Shown: piece after piece, positions 31,515 through 39,346 of the stretch | Position numbering within the stretch: position 1 is the stretch's first letter | How the letters are laid out: the number at the start of each line of letters is the position of its first letter | Origin: JAFGOG01 sp034429215 | Lineage (GTDB): Bacteria > Chloroflexota > Anaerolineae > JAAYZQ01 | Direction of reading: 5' to 3' | NCBI GenBank assembly: GCA_034429215.1 | Contig: DAOUGI010000003.1 | Span: forward strand, 1 to 54,545 | Length of the DNA stretch: 54,545 nucleotides | Translations under genes and position numbers: made by a program | Notes under the pieces: model-generated | The model's database searches: none | What the model was told of the DNA's origin: nothing | The model's input: only the letters and a program-made list of their open reading frames with translations

Positions 31515-32620
31515 TCGAGACCGCCCACGGGCCCCTTCGCCTGCCGGCCTATTTCCCCGATGCGACGCGGGCCGTAGTCCGCAGCGTTGACGGCCGCGAC
31601 CTGGAAGCGTGCGGCGTGCAGGGCGTGGTGGTCAACGCCTTCCACCTGTCGGCCCATCCCGGCGCCGGGCTGCTCAAGCGCGCCGGGGGCGTCCACGCCT
31701 TCATGGGCTGGCCCCACCCGGTCGCCTCCGACTCGGGCGGGTTCCAGCTCATGTCGATGATCCGCGAGAACCCCCGCTACGGCACAGTCTCGGCGCGGGG
31801 GATCCATTTCGTCGACGCCGACGGCGCCCGGGAGCGGACCCTGTTCACCCCAGAGCGGAGCATCCGGCTGCAATTCGACCTGGGGGCCGACCTGATGATC
31901 TGCCTGGACGACTGCCCCAGCCCGACCGCCTCGCGTGAGGAGGTTGAGGCTGCGGTTGAGCGGACGGTGCAATGGGCCGGGCGCTGCCGGGCCGAGTTCG
32001 ACCGGCTCCTGGCGGTTCGCAAGAAGGACTCGGGGCCGAGGCCCCTGCTGTTTGGCGTCGTCCAGGGCGGCTACGATCCGGCGCTGCGCCGGCGGTGCGC
32101 CGAGCAGCTCCTGCCGTTGGGTTTCGACGGCTTTGGCTTTGGCGGCTGGCCGCTCACGCCTGGAGGGGATCTGGCGGAGGAGATCCTGGCCTTGACGGCC
32201 GATCTGATCCCCACCGAGACAGCATCAGTACTTGGCGACCCGCTGCCCAGGTTTGCCCTGGGGGTCGGCAAGCCGGAGCACATCGTGCGCTGCTACCAGA
32301 TGGGCTGGCGCATCTTTGACACCGTGCTGCCGACGCGCGACGCGCGCCACCAGCGGCTTTACGCCTTTGACGCGCCGTACCTGGACCAGGTGGATCTCCG
32401 GGCCGCCGGCTTTTACCACTTTGTGTACGCCGGCGACAAAAAGCACACGCGGCAGACAGGGCCTATCTCGACGGCGTGCGACTGCCCCTGCTGCCGCAAC
32501 TATTCCCTGGCCTATCTGCACCACCTGTTCGACGTAAACGACGCGCTGGCCTACCGGCTGGCGACGCTGCACAACCTGCGGTTCTATACCCAATTGCTGG
32601 AGCTTGTTTCCAAGCTATAA
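31511..32620 (+). CDS. tRNA-guanine transglycosylase family protein (divergent)
   Basis: 369 residues with the TGT barrel: the DSGGFQLMSM segment (general acid/base Asp), FGVVQGGYDPALRRR, the nucleophile Asp in IFDTVLPTRDARHQR, and the zinc site CDCPCC plus His in LHNLRF. Bacterial TGT swaps preQ1 (or queuine) for guanine-34 in GUN-anticodon tRNAs. The N-terminal third is unusual: instead of the common PVFMPVGTxATVK and GAQIILGNTYHL it reads LRLPAYFPDATRAVV and GVQGVVVNAFHL, and the usual IGGLAVGE is FGGWPLTP. So this may be a paralogue with another substrate. Start ATG overlaps the RsmI-like stop. No other queuosine gene is nearby. Confidence 0.78.
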   Translation: MIETAHGPLRLPAYFPDATRAVVRSVDGRDLEACGVQGVVVNAFHLSAHPGAGLLKRAGGVHAFMGWPHPVASDSGGFQLMSMIRENPRYGTVSARGIHFVDADGARERTLFTPERSIRLQFDLGADLMICLDDCPSPTASREEVEAAVERTVQWAGRCRAEFDRLLAVRKKDSGPRPLLFGVVQGGYDPALRRRCAEQLLPLGFDGFGFGGWPLTPGGDLAEEILALTADLIPTETASVLGDPLPRFALGVGKPEHIVRCYQMGWRIFDTVLPTRDARHQRLYAFDAPYLDQVDLRAAGFYHFVYAGDKKHTRQTGPISTACDCPCCRNYSLAYLHHLFDVNDALAYRLATLHNLRFYTQLLELVSKL

Positions 32621-32631
32621 GGAGGTTCCAA

Positions 32632-33099
32632 ATGGAAGGTTTTACCCTGGAAGAACTGAACGGCTTTATCGTCCATGCCAAGGCGTCCACCTACGTAGGC
32701 GGCGGCACCCGCAGTCTGTCCTACCGCCCCGGCTCCCACGACCTCCAGTTCCACGAAGGCAGCTTCTCCTACCTTGACAGCTATTTTGGCGGGGCCGACT
32801 TTATCGGCCAGGAGGTCGTCTACTTTGAGGGCCGGCCGGTGTGGGCCATGAACTATTACGGCCGCATCCTCAAGCCGGGCAGGATCGAGGCCCAGGAGAC
32901 GGGCCAGGTTATCCAGCACAGCCTGTCCGAGATGTACCGGCAGGGCCGCTTTCTGGGCGGATTCGAGCACACCGTGGGTGACAGCACCTACGTGGACGGC
33001 AACGAAGGCGCCGTCGATTCGTTCACCGGCATCGAGCGGATCATGCGCGACGGCGTGGAGGTCTACCGGCTCGTCTATCACGGCGGATTGATCAAATAA
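32632..33099 (+). CDS. DUF5680-type small protein
   Basis: 155 residues, start ATG with GGAGG six bases upstream. The fingerprint TYVGGGTRSLSYRPGSHDLQ, then FSYLDSYFGGADFIGQEVVYFE and VWAMNYYGRIL, matches what is commonly called DUF5680, a small alpha/beta protein of unknown function that occurs alone or after a helix-turn-helix domain. Here it is alone. It contains no signal peptide or membrane helix. Last gene of the operon; the stop is followed by the convergent GH4 gene after nine bases without a visible terminator. Confidence 0.75.
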   Translation: MEGFTLEELNGFIVHAKASTYVGGGTRSLSYRPGSHDLQFHEGSFSYLDSYFGGADFIGQEVVYFEGRPVWAMNYYGRILKPGRIEAQETGQVIQHSLSEMYRQGRFLGGFEHTVGDSTYVDGNEGAVDSFTGIERIMRDGVEVYRLVYHGGLIK

Positions 33100-33108
33100 A
33101 CCGCAGGC

Positions 33109-34863
33109 TCAAAACGCTGCCAGGTCCGCCCGTTCCGCCTCCCACATTTCGTCGAACATCGACCGGATCTCGGCGGGCGAGCAAACCGCCGCCGTCAGCG
33201 GATCGAGCAGCAGTGCGTGGAGCGCCGCTTCCCGGCTGCGTTCCACCACCGCCTCGACCAGCAGCTCGTGGACGTACATATGCGCCGCGTCGAGGGCTGC
33301 CAACTGCGGCGGCAGCGGGCCAAAGCGGATCGGGTGCAGGCCGGTGCCGTCGACCAGCACCGCTACCTCGACACACCCCTTGGCCGGCAGGTTGTCGATC
33401 AGCCCGGCGTTTAGCACGTTGCCGTAGATGATGGCCGGCCGGCTCATCTCCCTCGCCTCGACGATAGTAGAAGCATATTCGCTGCTGCGCTTGAGGGTCA
33501 TCTCGCTCTTTCCGGTCAGGACCGCCCGGATCGTCTCGGCAGAAGCAGCCCGCCAGCTCGGCCAGTTGTTGGCGTAAAAGCCGCTCTCCCCCAAATAGCC
33601 CCTTCGCGTGTAGCGCTTGATCAGGTCGGGCCGCTTGCGGAAATAGGGCACATACTCCGAAAAGTGGCCGCTCGACTCGGTGACAAAGGCGCCAAAGTGG
33701 AGCATCACCTCGAACCGCACCGGGTCGCACTCATAGATCTCTGGCTTGAGCGCCGCCTGGCGCAGGCGGGGGTACATATCCTCGCCCTGCCAGGTCAGCT
33801 CGGTGAACCAGGCCAGGTGGTTGATCCCGCCGCACTGCCAGCGCATCTCCTCGTACGGCACGTCCAGGTACCCGGCCAACTGGCGCGACGTGCCCTGCAC
33901 CGAATGGCACAGCCCGACGATCTGCAGCGGCGCGGCGCGCAGCGCCAGCAGCGTCAGCGCCGACATCGGATTGGTGTAATTCATCACCACGGCGTTTGGG
34001 CACAGCCGCTCCACGTCGCGCACGATCTCCAGCCACGTTGGTCCGGTGCGCAGCATCTTGAATATGCCGCCCGGCCCGATCGTGTCGCCGATGCATTGGT
34101 CTACCCCGTACTTGAGCGGGATGTCGTAATCGGGGCGAACGTTGCGCAGACCGGCCACCTCGATGCTGTTGATGACATAGTCGCAGCCGGGCAGCGCCTG
34201 CCTGCGGTCGGTGGTCGCTTCCACGTGCCACCTGCCCGTGGCGCCGCTCATCTCCACCAGCTTTTCGCCTATCGCCTGGGCCAGCTCCAGCCGTTCCGAG
34301 TCAATGTCCACCAGGGCAAAGGTGCCCCCGCTCAACCCCGGCGTGCACAGCAGATCGGTCATCAACTGCCGGGCAAAGACGGTGCTGCCCGCGCCCAAGA
34401 TGGCGACCCGAATGGGGCTTGTCGGGTGGGCGGCGGGCGCCGGCTCGGCGCTTTTTGCAGCCGCCGGGCCGGGGACGGCCGGCGTTGCCTCTGTCTGCCG
34501 CACGGCATCCGTCGCCGTGATGGTCAAGTCGCCGATCTCCTGGGTCTGGAGCCACAGCTTGAGCGTGTGGTTGCCCGGCGCCAGGCTGTCCCCCACCATT
34601 TGCGCGGTCATAGACACACCCACGGGCAGCGGCAGGGGCGCGGTCGGTGTGACCGTTGCCGCCGGCCGCGGGCTGCCGTCTGGGAGCAGGACGGTCATAC
34701 TCTCCAACGGCCAGACGGTTCCGTCTACTTCCAGCACCAGGATAGAGATGACAGAGCCCTGGGCCAGGTCATTGCGCACCTCAAACTGCCAGCCTGAAGG
34801 CGTATTGCGCAGGCTGCCCTTGACATATAGCCTCTTGAGGATGAAATCCGGAATGATAGACAT
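33109..34863 (-). CDS. Family 4 glycoside hydrolase with an additional N-terminal domain
   Basis: 584 residues. From about residue 150 on it is a GH4 enzyme (alpha-galactosidase, alpha-glucosidase or 6-phospho-glycosidase group): NAD-binding VAILGAGSTVFARQL, DIDSERLELA, VINSIEVAG, the metal cysteine in GLCHSVQGTS and His in CGGINHLAWFTEL. GH4 enzymes need NAD+ and Mn2+ and work by oxidation-elimination. The first 125 residues (MSIIPDFILKRLYVKGSLRN onward) form an extra beta-rich domain, joined by an Ala/Pro/Glu-rich linker (TEATPAVPGPAAAKSAEPAP). This domain is not part of normal GH4 proteins, which are about 430-470 residues. No signal peptide. The start has AGGGGGAATC upstream and its own promoter. 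Substrate undetermined. Confidence 0.87.
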   Translation of the reverse strand: MSIIPDFILKRLYVKGSLRNTPSGWQFEVRNDLAQGSVISILVLEVDGTVWPLESMTVLLPDGSPRPAATVTPTAPLPLPVGVSMTAQMVGDSLAPGNHTLKLWLQTQEIGDLTITATDAVRQTEATPAVPGPAAAKSAEPAPAAHPTSPIRVAILGAGSTVFARQLMTDLLCTPGLSGGTFALVDIDSERLELAQAIGEKLVEMSGATGRWHVEATTDRRQALPGCDYVINSIEVAGLRNVRPDYDIPLKYGVDQCIGDTIGPGGIFKMLRTGPTWLEIVRDVERLCPNAVVMNYTNPMSALTLLALRAAPLQIVGLCHSVQGTSRQLAGYLDVPYEEMRWQCGGINHLAWFTELTWQGEDMYPRLRQAALKPEIYECDPVRFEVMLHFGAFVTESSGHFSEYVPYFRKRPDLIKRYTRRGYLGESGFYANNWPSWRAASAETIRAVLTGKSEMTLKRSSEYASTIVEAREMSRPAIIYGNVLNAGLIDNLPAKGCVEVAVLVDGTGLHPIRFGPLPPQLAALDAAHMYVHELLVEAVVERSREAALHALLLDPLTAAVCSPAEIRSMFDEMWEAERADLAAF

Positions 34864-34890
34864 GATTCCCCCTTTTCCTATGACCGCACC

Positions 34891-34919
34891 ATCATAACCC
34901 AGGTTCCGATTTTATTCAA
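34891..34919 (-). promoter_or_regulatory. Promoter of the GH4 gene
   Basis: Minus strand TTGAAT (34914-34919), 17 bases, TATGAT (34891-34896). Leader about 20 bases. Confidence 0.75.
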
Positions 34920-34929
34920 GCCTCCCTCA

Positions 34930-34950
34930 GGGGCAGACGGTGTCTGCCCC
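34930..34950. repeat. Perfect palindrome in the GH4/dnaE divergent region
   Basis: GGGGCAGAC, loop GGT, GTCTGCCCC: a perfect nine-base-pair stem. It lies between two divergent promoters, so it cannot end either transcript. It could be a regulator site or a dispersed hairpin repeat. Confidence 0.6.
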
Positions 34951-35003
34951 CATCCCAAAACCTTGTCACCGCCGGCCCGCCTCTTCCCCAAAACCGGCAA
35001 CTA

Positions 35004-35012
35004 TGGTATAAT
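35004..35012 (+). promoter_or_regulatory. Extended -10 promoter of dnaE
   Basis: TGGTATAAT is a perfect extended -10 element; no good -35 is present 17 bases upstream. Start would be near 35019, giving a leader of about 15 bases to the ATG. Confidence 0.7.
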
Positions 35013-35033
35013 CCGATCTGGGATGTGAGGCCG

Positions 35034-38000
35034 ATGGCTGACCTGGTTCACCTTCACGTTCACAGTGATTTCTCTCTGCTCGACGGTCTGGGCAAGGTCA
35101 AGGACCTGGCCCAGGCGGCGGCAAATATGGGCATGCCCGCCCTGGCCCTGACCGATCACGGGGTCATGTTCGGCACCCTGCATTTTTACCACGCCGCAAA
35201 GGACGCCGGCATCAAGCCGATCATCGGCTGCGAGATCTATATCGCCCCCCGGCGGATGGTCGACAGGGACCCCAAGCTCGACACCAGGCCATACCACCTC
35301 GTCCTCCTGGCCGAAAGCCAGATCGGCTATCATAACCTGATGCAGATAGCCACCGCCGCCCAGCTCGACGGGTTCTATTACAGGCCGCGGGTGGACAGGG
35401 ACTATTTGGCTGCCCACGCCGAGGGCCTCATTGCCCTGTCGTCGTGCGGTTCCGGTGAAGTGCCGCGCCTGCTGCAGGAGAACCGCCCTGAGCGGGCCCG
35501 CGCCGCCGCCGAGTGGTATCGCCAGGTATTCGGGCCAAACGGCTTTTTCCTCGAATTGCAAGAGCACGACATCCCCGAAATGGGGCCGGTCAATCGGGAC
35601 CTGGTGGCCATTAGCCGCGAGACAGGCATCCCGCTGGTGGCCACCAACGACGTGCACTATGTCCGGCGTGACCAGGCCTACGCCCACGAGATCCTGCTCT
35701 GCATCCAGACCGGCAAGACGATCAACGATCCGGCCCGGATGCGGATGAACAACGACAGCTATTACTTGCGCTCCTTCAAGGAGATGGCGGCTCTCTTCCC
35801 CGAGCTGCCAGACGCGCTGCGCAACACGGTGGCCATCGCCGAGCGGTGTAACGTGAACCTCGATCACACCGGTTTCCATCTGCCGCCGTTTGACGTCCCG
35901 GAGGGCCATACTGCCGAGACCTACCTGCGCCACCTGACCGAGGCCGGCCTGCGCCGGCTGTACGGCGCCGATCTCGATAGCGAGCGGGTGCAGGGCCGGC
36001 TGAGCTATGAAGTGGACATCATCCACCGCATGGGGTTCGACACCTATTTCCTGCTGGTCTGGGACCTGTGCGAGGTTGCCCGACAGCGGGACATCTGGTG
36101 GAATGTGCGCGGCTCGGGGGCGGGGAGCATCGTTGCCTACGGCCTGGGCATCACCAACCTCGATCCCCTGGCCCACGATCTGATCTTTGAACGCTTTCTG
36201 AACCCCGGCCGGGTGACCATGCCCGATTTCGACCTCGACTATCCCGACGACCGCCGCGAAGAGATGATCCAGTACACGCTGCACAAGTATGGCGCCGACA
36301 AGGTGGCCCAGATCATCACCTTTGGCACGCTGGGCGCCAGGGCGGCCATCCGCGACGTGGGCCGGGCGCTGGATATCCCCCTGGGCGAGGTGGACAAGGT
36401 TGCCCGGCTGGTGCCGGGCGGGCCCCACGTCAAGCTGGATGAATCGTTGGAACAAGTGCCGGACCTCCGCCAGATGTACGAGGGCGTTGACTATGTCCGC
36501 ACGCTGGTCGATGCCGCGCGTGAGGTCGAGGGGGCATCGCGCCACGCCAGCACCCACGCCGCAGGAGTGGTGGTTGCCGACAAGCCGCTGGTGGAATACA
36601 CGCCGCTCCACCGTCCCACCCGCGGCTCTAACGAAGGGATGCCGGTGGTGCAGTACACCATGGACGTGCTGGAGGACACCGGCCTGCTCAAGATCGACTT
36701 TTTGGGGCTGAGCACCCTCACGATTCTGCGCAAGGCGGTGGATCTGATCAACGAGCGCCACGGCGTCTGCTATACCCAGCAGAATATCCCCCTGGACGAC
36801 CCCAAGATCTATCAACTGCTGTCCAGCGGCGACGTGATCGGCCTGTTCCAGGTGGAAAGTGCGGGGATGCGCCGGGTTCTCACCTCGATGAAACCGTCCA
36901 AGTTCGACCACGTCGTTGCCGCAATCGCCCTCTACCGCCCCGGCCCGATCGAGTTCATCGACGATTACATCGCCGGCATGCATGGACAGAAAGAGATCGA
37001 ATATGCCCACCCGGCCCTGGAACCGATCCTGGGCGAGACCTTTGGCATTTGCGTCTACCAGGAGCAGATCATCCGCATCCTGACCGACCTGGCCGGTTAT
37101 AGCGCCGGCGACGCCGACCTGGTCCGCAGAGCAGTAGGCAAAAAGAAAAAAGAGGAACTGGTCCGCCACCGGGCCAGCTTTGTGAAAGGCGCCCAAAAGC
37201 ACGGCGGCCTGGACGAGGGCGCAGCCAACCAGATCTTTGACGCCTTTGAATACTTTGCCCGCTACGGCTTTAACAAGGCTCATGCGGCCGATTATGCCGT
37301 CATCACCTGCCAGACCGCCTACCTGAAGGCCTATTACCCGGTTGAGTACGTGACTGCGCTCCTGACCGTAGAGCGCAACAACACCGACAAAGTAGGCCTG
37401 CTGATCGCCGAGGCCCATCGCCAGGGCATCCCGGTTCTGCCGCCCGACGTGAACCACAGCGGGATCGATTTCACCATTGAAGACAAGGTCGAAGGGGTAT
37501 CCGGATCTGCCATCCGCTTCGGCCTGGCCGTGATCAAGAACGTCGGTCAGTCGGCGGTGGAATTCATCCTGGCAGCGCGGGAACAGGGCGGCCCGTTCAA
37601 GGACATCGACGACTTTTGCCAGCGAGTGGACCTGCGCCAAGTCAACCGCCGGGCGTTGGAATGCTTGATCAAGACCGGAGCGCTGAATGCCTTTGGCGCT
37701 CGCGCCCAACTGCTGGATGCCATCGACCTGATGATCAGCGACAGCCAAAAGTTCCACTCTGGAATCCAACAGGCGAGTTTTTTCGACATGCCGGCTTTCG
37801 CGGCCACCAGCATCCAGTCCAACTTGCCCCAGGTTCCCGAGGCGCCGCAGAAAGAGATCCTGGCCTGGGAAAAGGAATTGGTGGGTACCTATGTCTCTGA
37901 GCATCCTCTGGCGCGAATATGGCTCGACATAGAAAAGGCGATCACCGTCTTGACCGGCCAGATCGACGAGACGATGGCCGAGCAGCAGGTGACGCTGGCC

Positions 38001-38681
38001 GGTATAGTCAACTTTGTGCGGACGATCGTCACCAAGAAAGGCGAGCCGATGGCTTTTGCCCAGCTCGAAGACCTGCAGGGCACCATCGAGGTGGTGATCT
38101 TTCCCCGTATCTGGGAACAGACCAGGGATCTGTGGGAGGCGGATCGCATCCTGTTAGTGCGAGGCAAAGTAAGCCTGCGCGGGCGCGAGCCCAGCGTCCT
38201 GGTCGAATCGGCCACCAACCAGATCACCTCTGTGGTGCCCAAGGGCCTCGACGAAGAGACTCCCGCTCCCTTGGGACAGCCCGCCGCTGCACGGCGCGGA
38301 TCAGGCCCGTCAGGGGTTAGCCCAGGCCGCCGCCCAGGAACGCCGGTCATGCCGGTCTCTGCCAAGGCGCCCGTCGGCGGACGGCCAAAAGGGCAGCCGG
38401 GTGGCCGGGCGGGGGTGGGGGATGGTCCGCTCCACCTGTATATCACCATCCCGCGCAGCGACGACCTGCAGTCGGTCATCAAGCGGTTGGGCCAGGTGTA
38501 CGAGCTGCTGCAAAGCCATCCGGGCGGTGACCGTTTCAGCCTGTACGTGGAGAATGGCGGGCGAGGGCGGGTGCAGATCGATTTCCCCAACGACACCACG
38601 CGCCACTCGCCCGGCCTCGAACGGGAGCTGCGGTCGCTGCTGGGTGCGGGCACCATCCGCGTCGAGTCGGCCGAGGGTTAG
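35034..38681 (+). CDS. dnaE: DNA polymerase III alpha subunit
   Basis: 1215 residues. PHP domain at the N terminus (LVHLHVHSDFSLLDG, ALTDHGVMFG, TNDVHYV), palm with the catalytic aspartates in MPDFDLDYPDDRRE, fingers and thumb up to about 800, helix-hairpin-helix region, OB-fold about 980-1060 (VTLAGIVNFVRTIVTKKGEP). The C terminus keeps the small tau-binding-type domain (LHLYITIPRSDDLQSVIKRL). Between OB-fold and C terminus, about 1080-1125, is a low-complexity stretch rich in Gly, Pro and Arg whose DNA resembles a repeat found in the large kinase further on. The ATG (GAGG three bases upstream) is preferred over a GTG three codons earlier, which also is possible with the short leader. It extends the leading and lagging strands in the replisome. 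Confidence 0.97.
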   Translation: MADLVHLHVHSDFSLLDGLGKVKDLAQAAANMGMPALALTDHGVMFGTLHFYHAAKDAGIKPIIGCEIYIAPRRMVDRDPKLDTRPYHLVLLAESQIGYHNLMQIATAAQLDGFYYRPRVDRDYLAAHAEGLIALSSCGSGEVPRLLQENRPERARAAAEWYRQVFGPNGFFLELQEHDIPEMGPVNRDLVAISRETGIPLVATNDVHYVRRDQAYAHEILLCIQTGKTINDPARMRMNNDSYYLRSFKEMAALFPELPDALRNTVAIAERCNVNLDHTGFHLPPFDVPEGHTAETYLRHLTEAGLRRLYGADLDSERVQGRLSYEVDIIHRMGFDTYFLLVWDLCEVARQRDIWWNVRGSGAGSIVAYGLGITNLDPLAHDLIFERFLNPGRVTMPDFDLDYPDDRREEMIQYTLHKYGADKVAQIITFGTLGARAAIRDVGRALDIPLGEVDKVARLVPGGPHVKLDESLEQVPDLRQMYEGVDYVRTLVDAAREVEGASRHASTHAAGVVVADKPLVEYTPLHRPTRGSNEGMPVVQYTMDVLEDTGLLKIDFLGLSTLTILRKAVDLINERHGVCYTQQNIPLDDPKIYQLLSSGDVIGLFQVESAGMRRVLTSMKPSKFDHVVAAIALYRPGPIEFIDDYIAGMHGQKEIEYAHPALEPILGETFGICVYQEQIIRILTDLAGYSAGDADLVRRAVGKKKKEELVRHRASFVKGAQKHGGLDEGAANQIFDAFEYFARYGFNKAHAADYAVITCQTAYLKAYYPVEYVTALLTVERNNTDKVGLLIAEAHRQGIPVLPPDVNHSGIDFTIEDKVEGVSGSAIRFGLAVIKNVGQSAVEFILAAREQGGPFKDIDDFCQRVDLRQVNRRALECLIKTGALNAFGARAQLLDAIDLMISDSQKFHSGIQQASFFDMPAFAATSIQSNLPQVPEAPQKEILAWEKELVGTYVSEHPLARIWLDIEKAITVLTGQIDETMAEQQVTLAGIVNFVRTIVTKKGEPMAFAQLEDLQGTIEVVIFPRIWEQTRDLWEADRILLVRGKVSLRGREPSVLVESATNQITSVVPKGLDEETPAPLGQPAAARRGSGPSGVSPGRRPGTPVMPVSAKAPVGGRPKGQPGGRAGVGDGPLHLYITIPRSDDLQSVIKRLGQVYELLQSHPGGDRFSLYVENGGRGRVQIDFPNDTTRHSPGLERELRSLLGAGTIRVESAEG

Positions 38682-38684
38682 CTC

Positions 38685-39275
38685 ATGTCACGCGAGCAGG
38701 CAATATCCCCTGTCGAACGGGTCAAGCGGGCATTGGCTGCCTGTGGGCTAGATCCCAACCTGGTCCGGGAGCTGCCGGCCGACACCAGCACTGCCGAAGC
38801 TGCTGCCCGGGCCGTGGATGCGCCGTTGGGCAGCATCGTCAAATCGCTCGTTTTCCTGGCTGACGGAGCGCCGTTGCTGGTCCTGGTATCTGGCGATCAG
38901 CGCGCCGACGTCCACCGGCTGCGGGCAGCGCTGGGGTTGAGCAAGAAGCGACTGCGCATCGCCCAGCCCGCTGAGGTGCTGGACCGTACCGGCTTTGAGG
39001 TGGGCGGCGTGCCGCCCATCGGTCATGACCCGGGAGAGTCGCAACCAGAGGGAGCCCTGGATCGTAATATAGAGCGGCACAGTAGGCCACAGAGTGAGCA
39101 GAGCATCGCGGGCGCAGGTGGGATGGCGGCGCGGACCGTGATCGACCGCACTCTGGGCCGCTTTGACGTCGTCTGGGCGGCGGCCGGCAGCCCCAACGCT
39201 GTCTTTCCGATCGCCTACAGCCGGTTGGTGGCCGTTACCGGCGGCGAAGTAATGGATCTCGTAGAGCAGGCCTAG
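38685..39275 (+). CDS. YbaK/EbsC-type aminoacyl-tRNA deacylase with an internal insertion
   Basis: 196 residues; the family norm is about 155-165. N-terminal part ADTSTAEAAARAVDAPLGSI followed by VKSLVFLADGAPLLVLVSG contains the conserved lysine (IVKSLVF) that binds the aminoacyl ester. The GYxxGGVPPxGH motif is present as FEVGGVPPIGH, and the final strand RFDVVWAAAGSPNAVFPI is intact. Between them, at about 113-148, an extra stretch of about 35 residues (DPGESQPEGALDRNIERHSR and on) is inserted. YbaK/ProX proteins hydrolyse mischarged Cys-tRNA(Pro) or Ala-tRNA(Pro). The gene follows dnaE by three bases. The insertion sits at a surface loop, so activity may be kept. Confidence 0.82.
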   Translation: MSREQAISPVERVKRALAACGLDPNLVRELPADTSTAEAAARAVDAPLGSIVKSLVFLADGAPLLVLVSGDQRADVHRLRAALGLSKKRLRIAQPAEVLDRTGFEVGGVPPIGHDPGESQPEGALDRNIERHSRPQSEQSIAGAGGMAARTVIDRTLGRFDVVWAAAGSPNAVFPIAYSRLVAVTGGEVMDLVEQA

Positions 39276-39346
39276 GCTTCAGACCGTATGAAATGCATGG
39301 GCATGTCGATGCACCAGATTCCCAAGGTGCTGGAGAAACAGGTGTT

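Noticed and set aside
35001..37904. Minus-strand open frame of 967 codons inside dnaE
   Set aside because: Antisense to the polymerase motifs, no recognisable domain, composition typical of a shadow.
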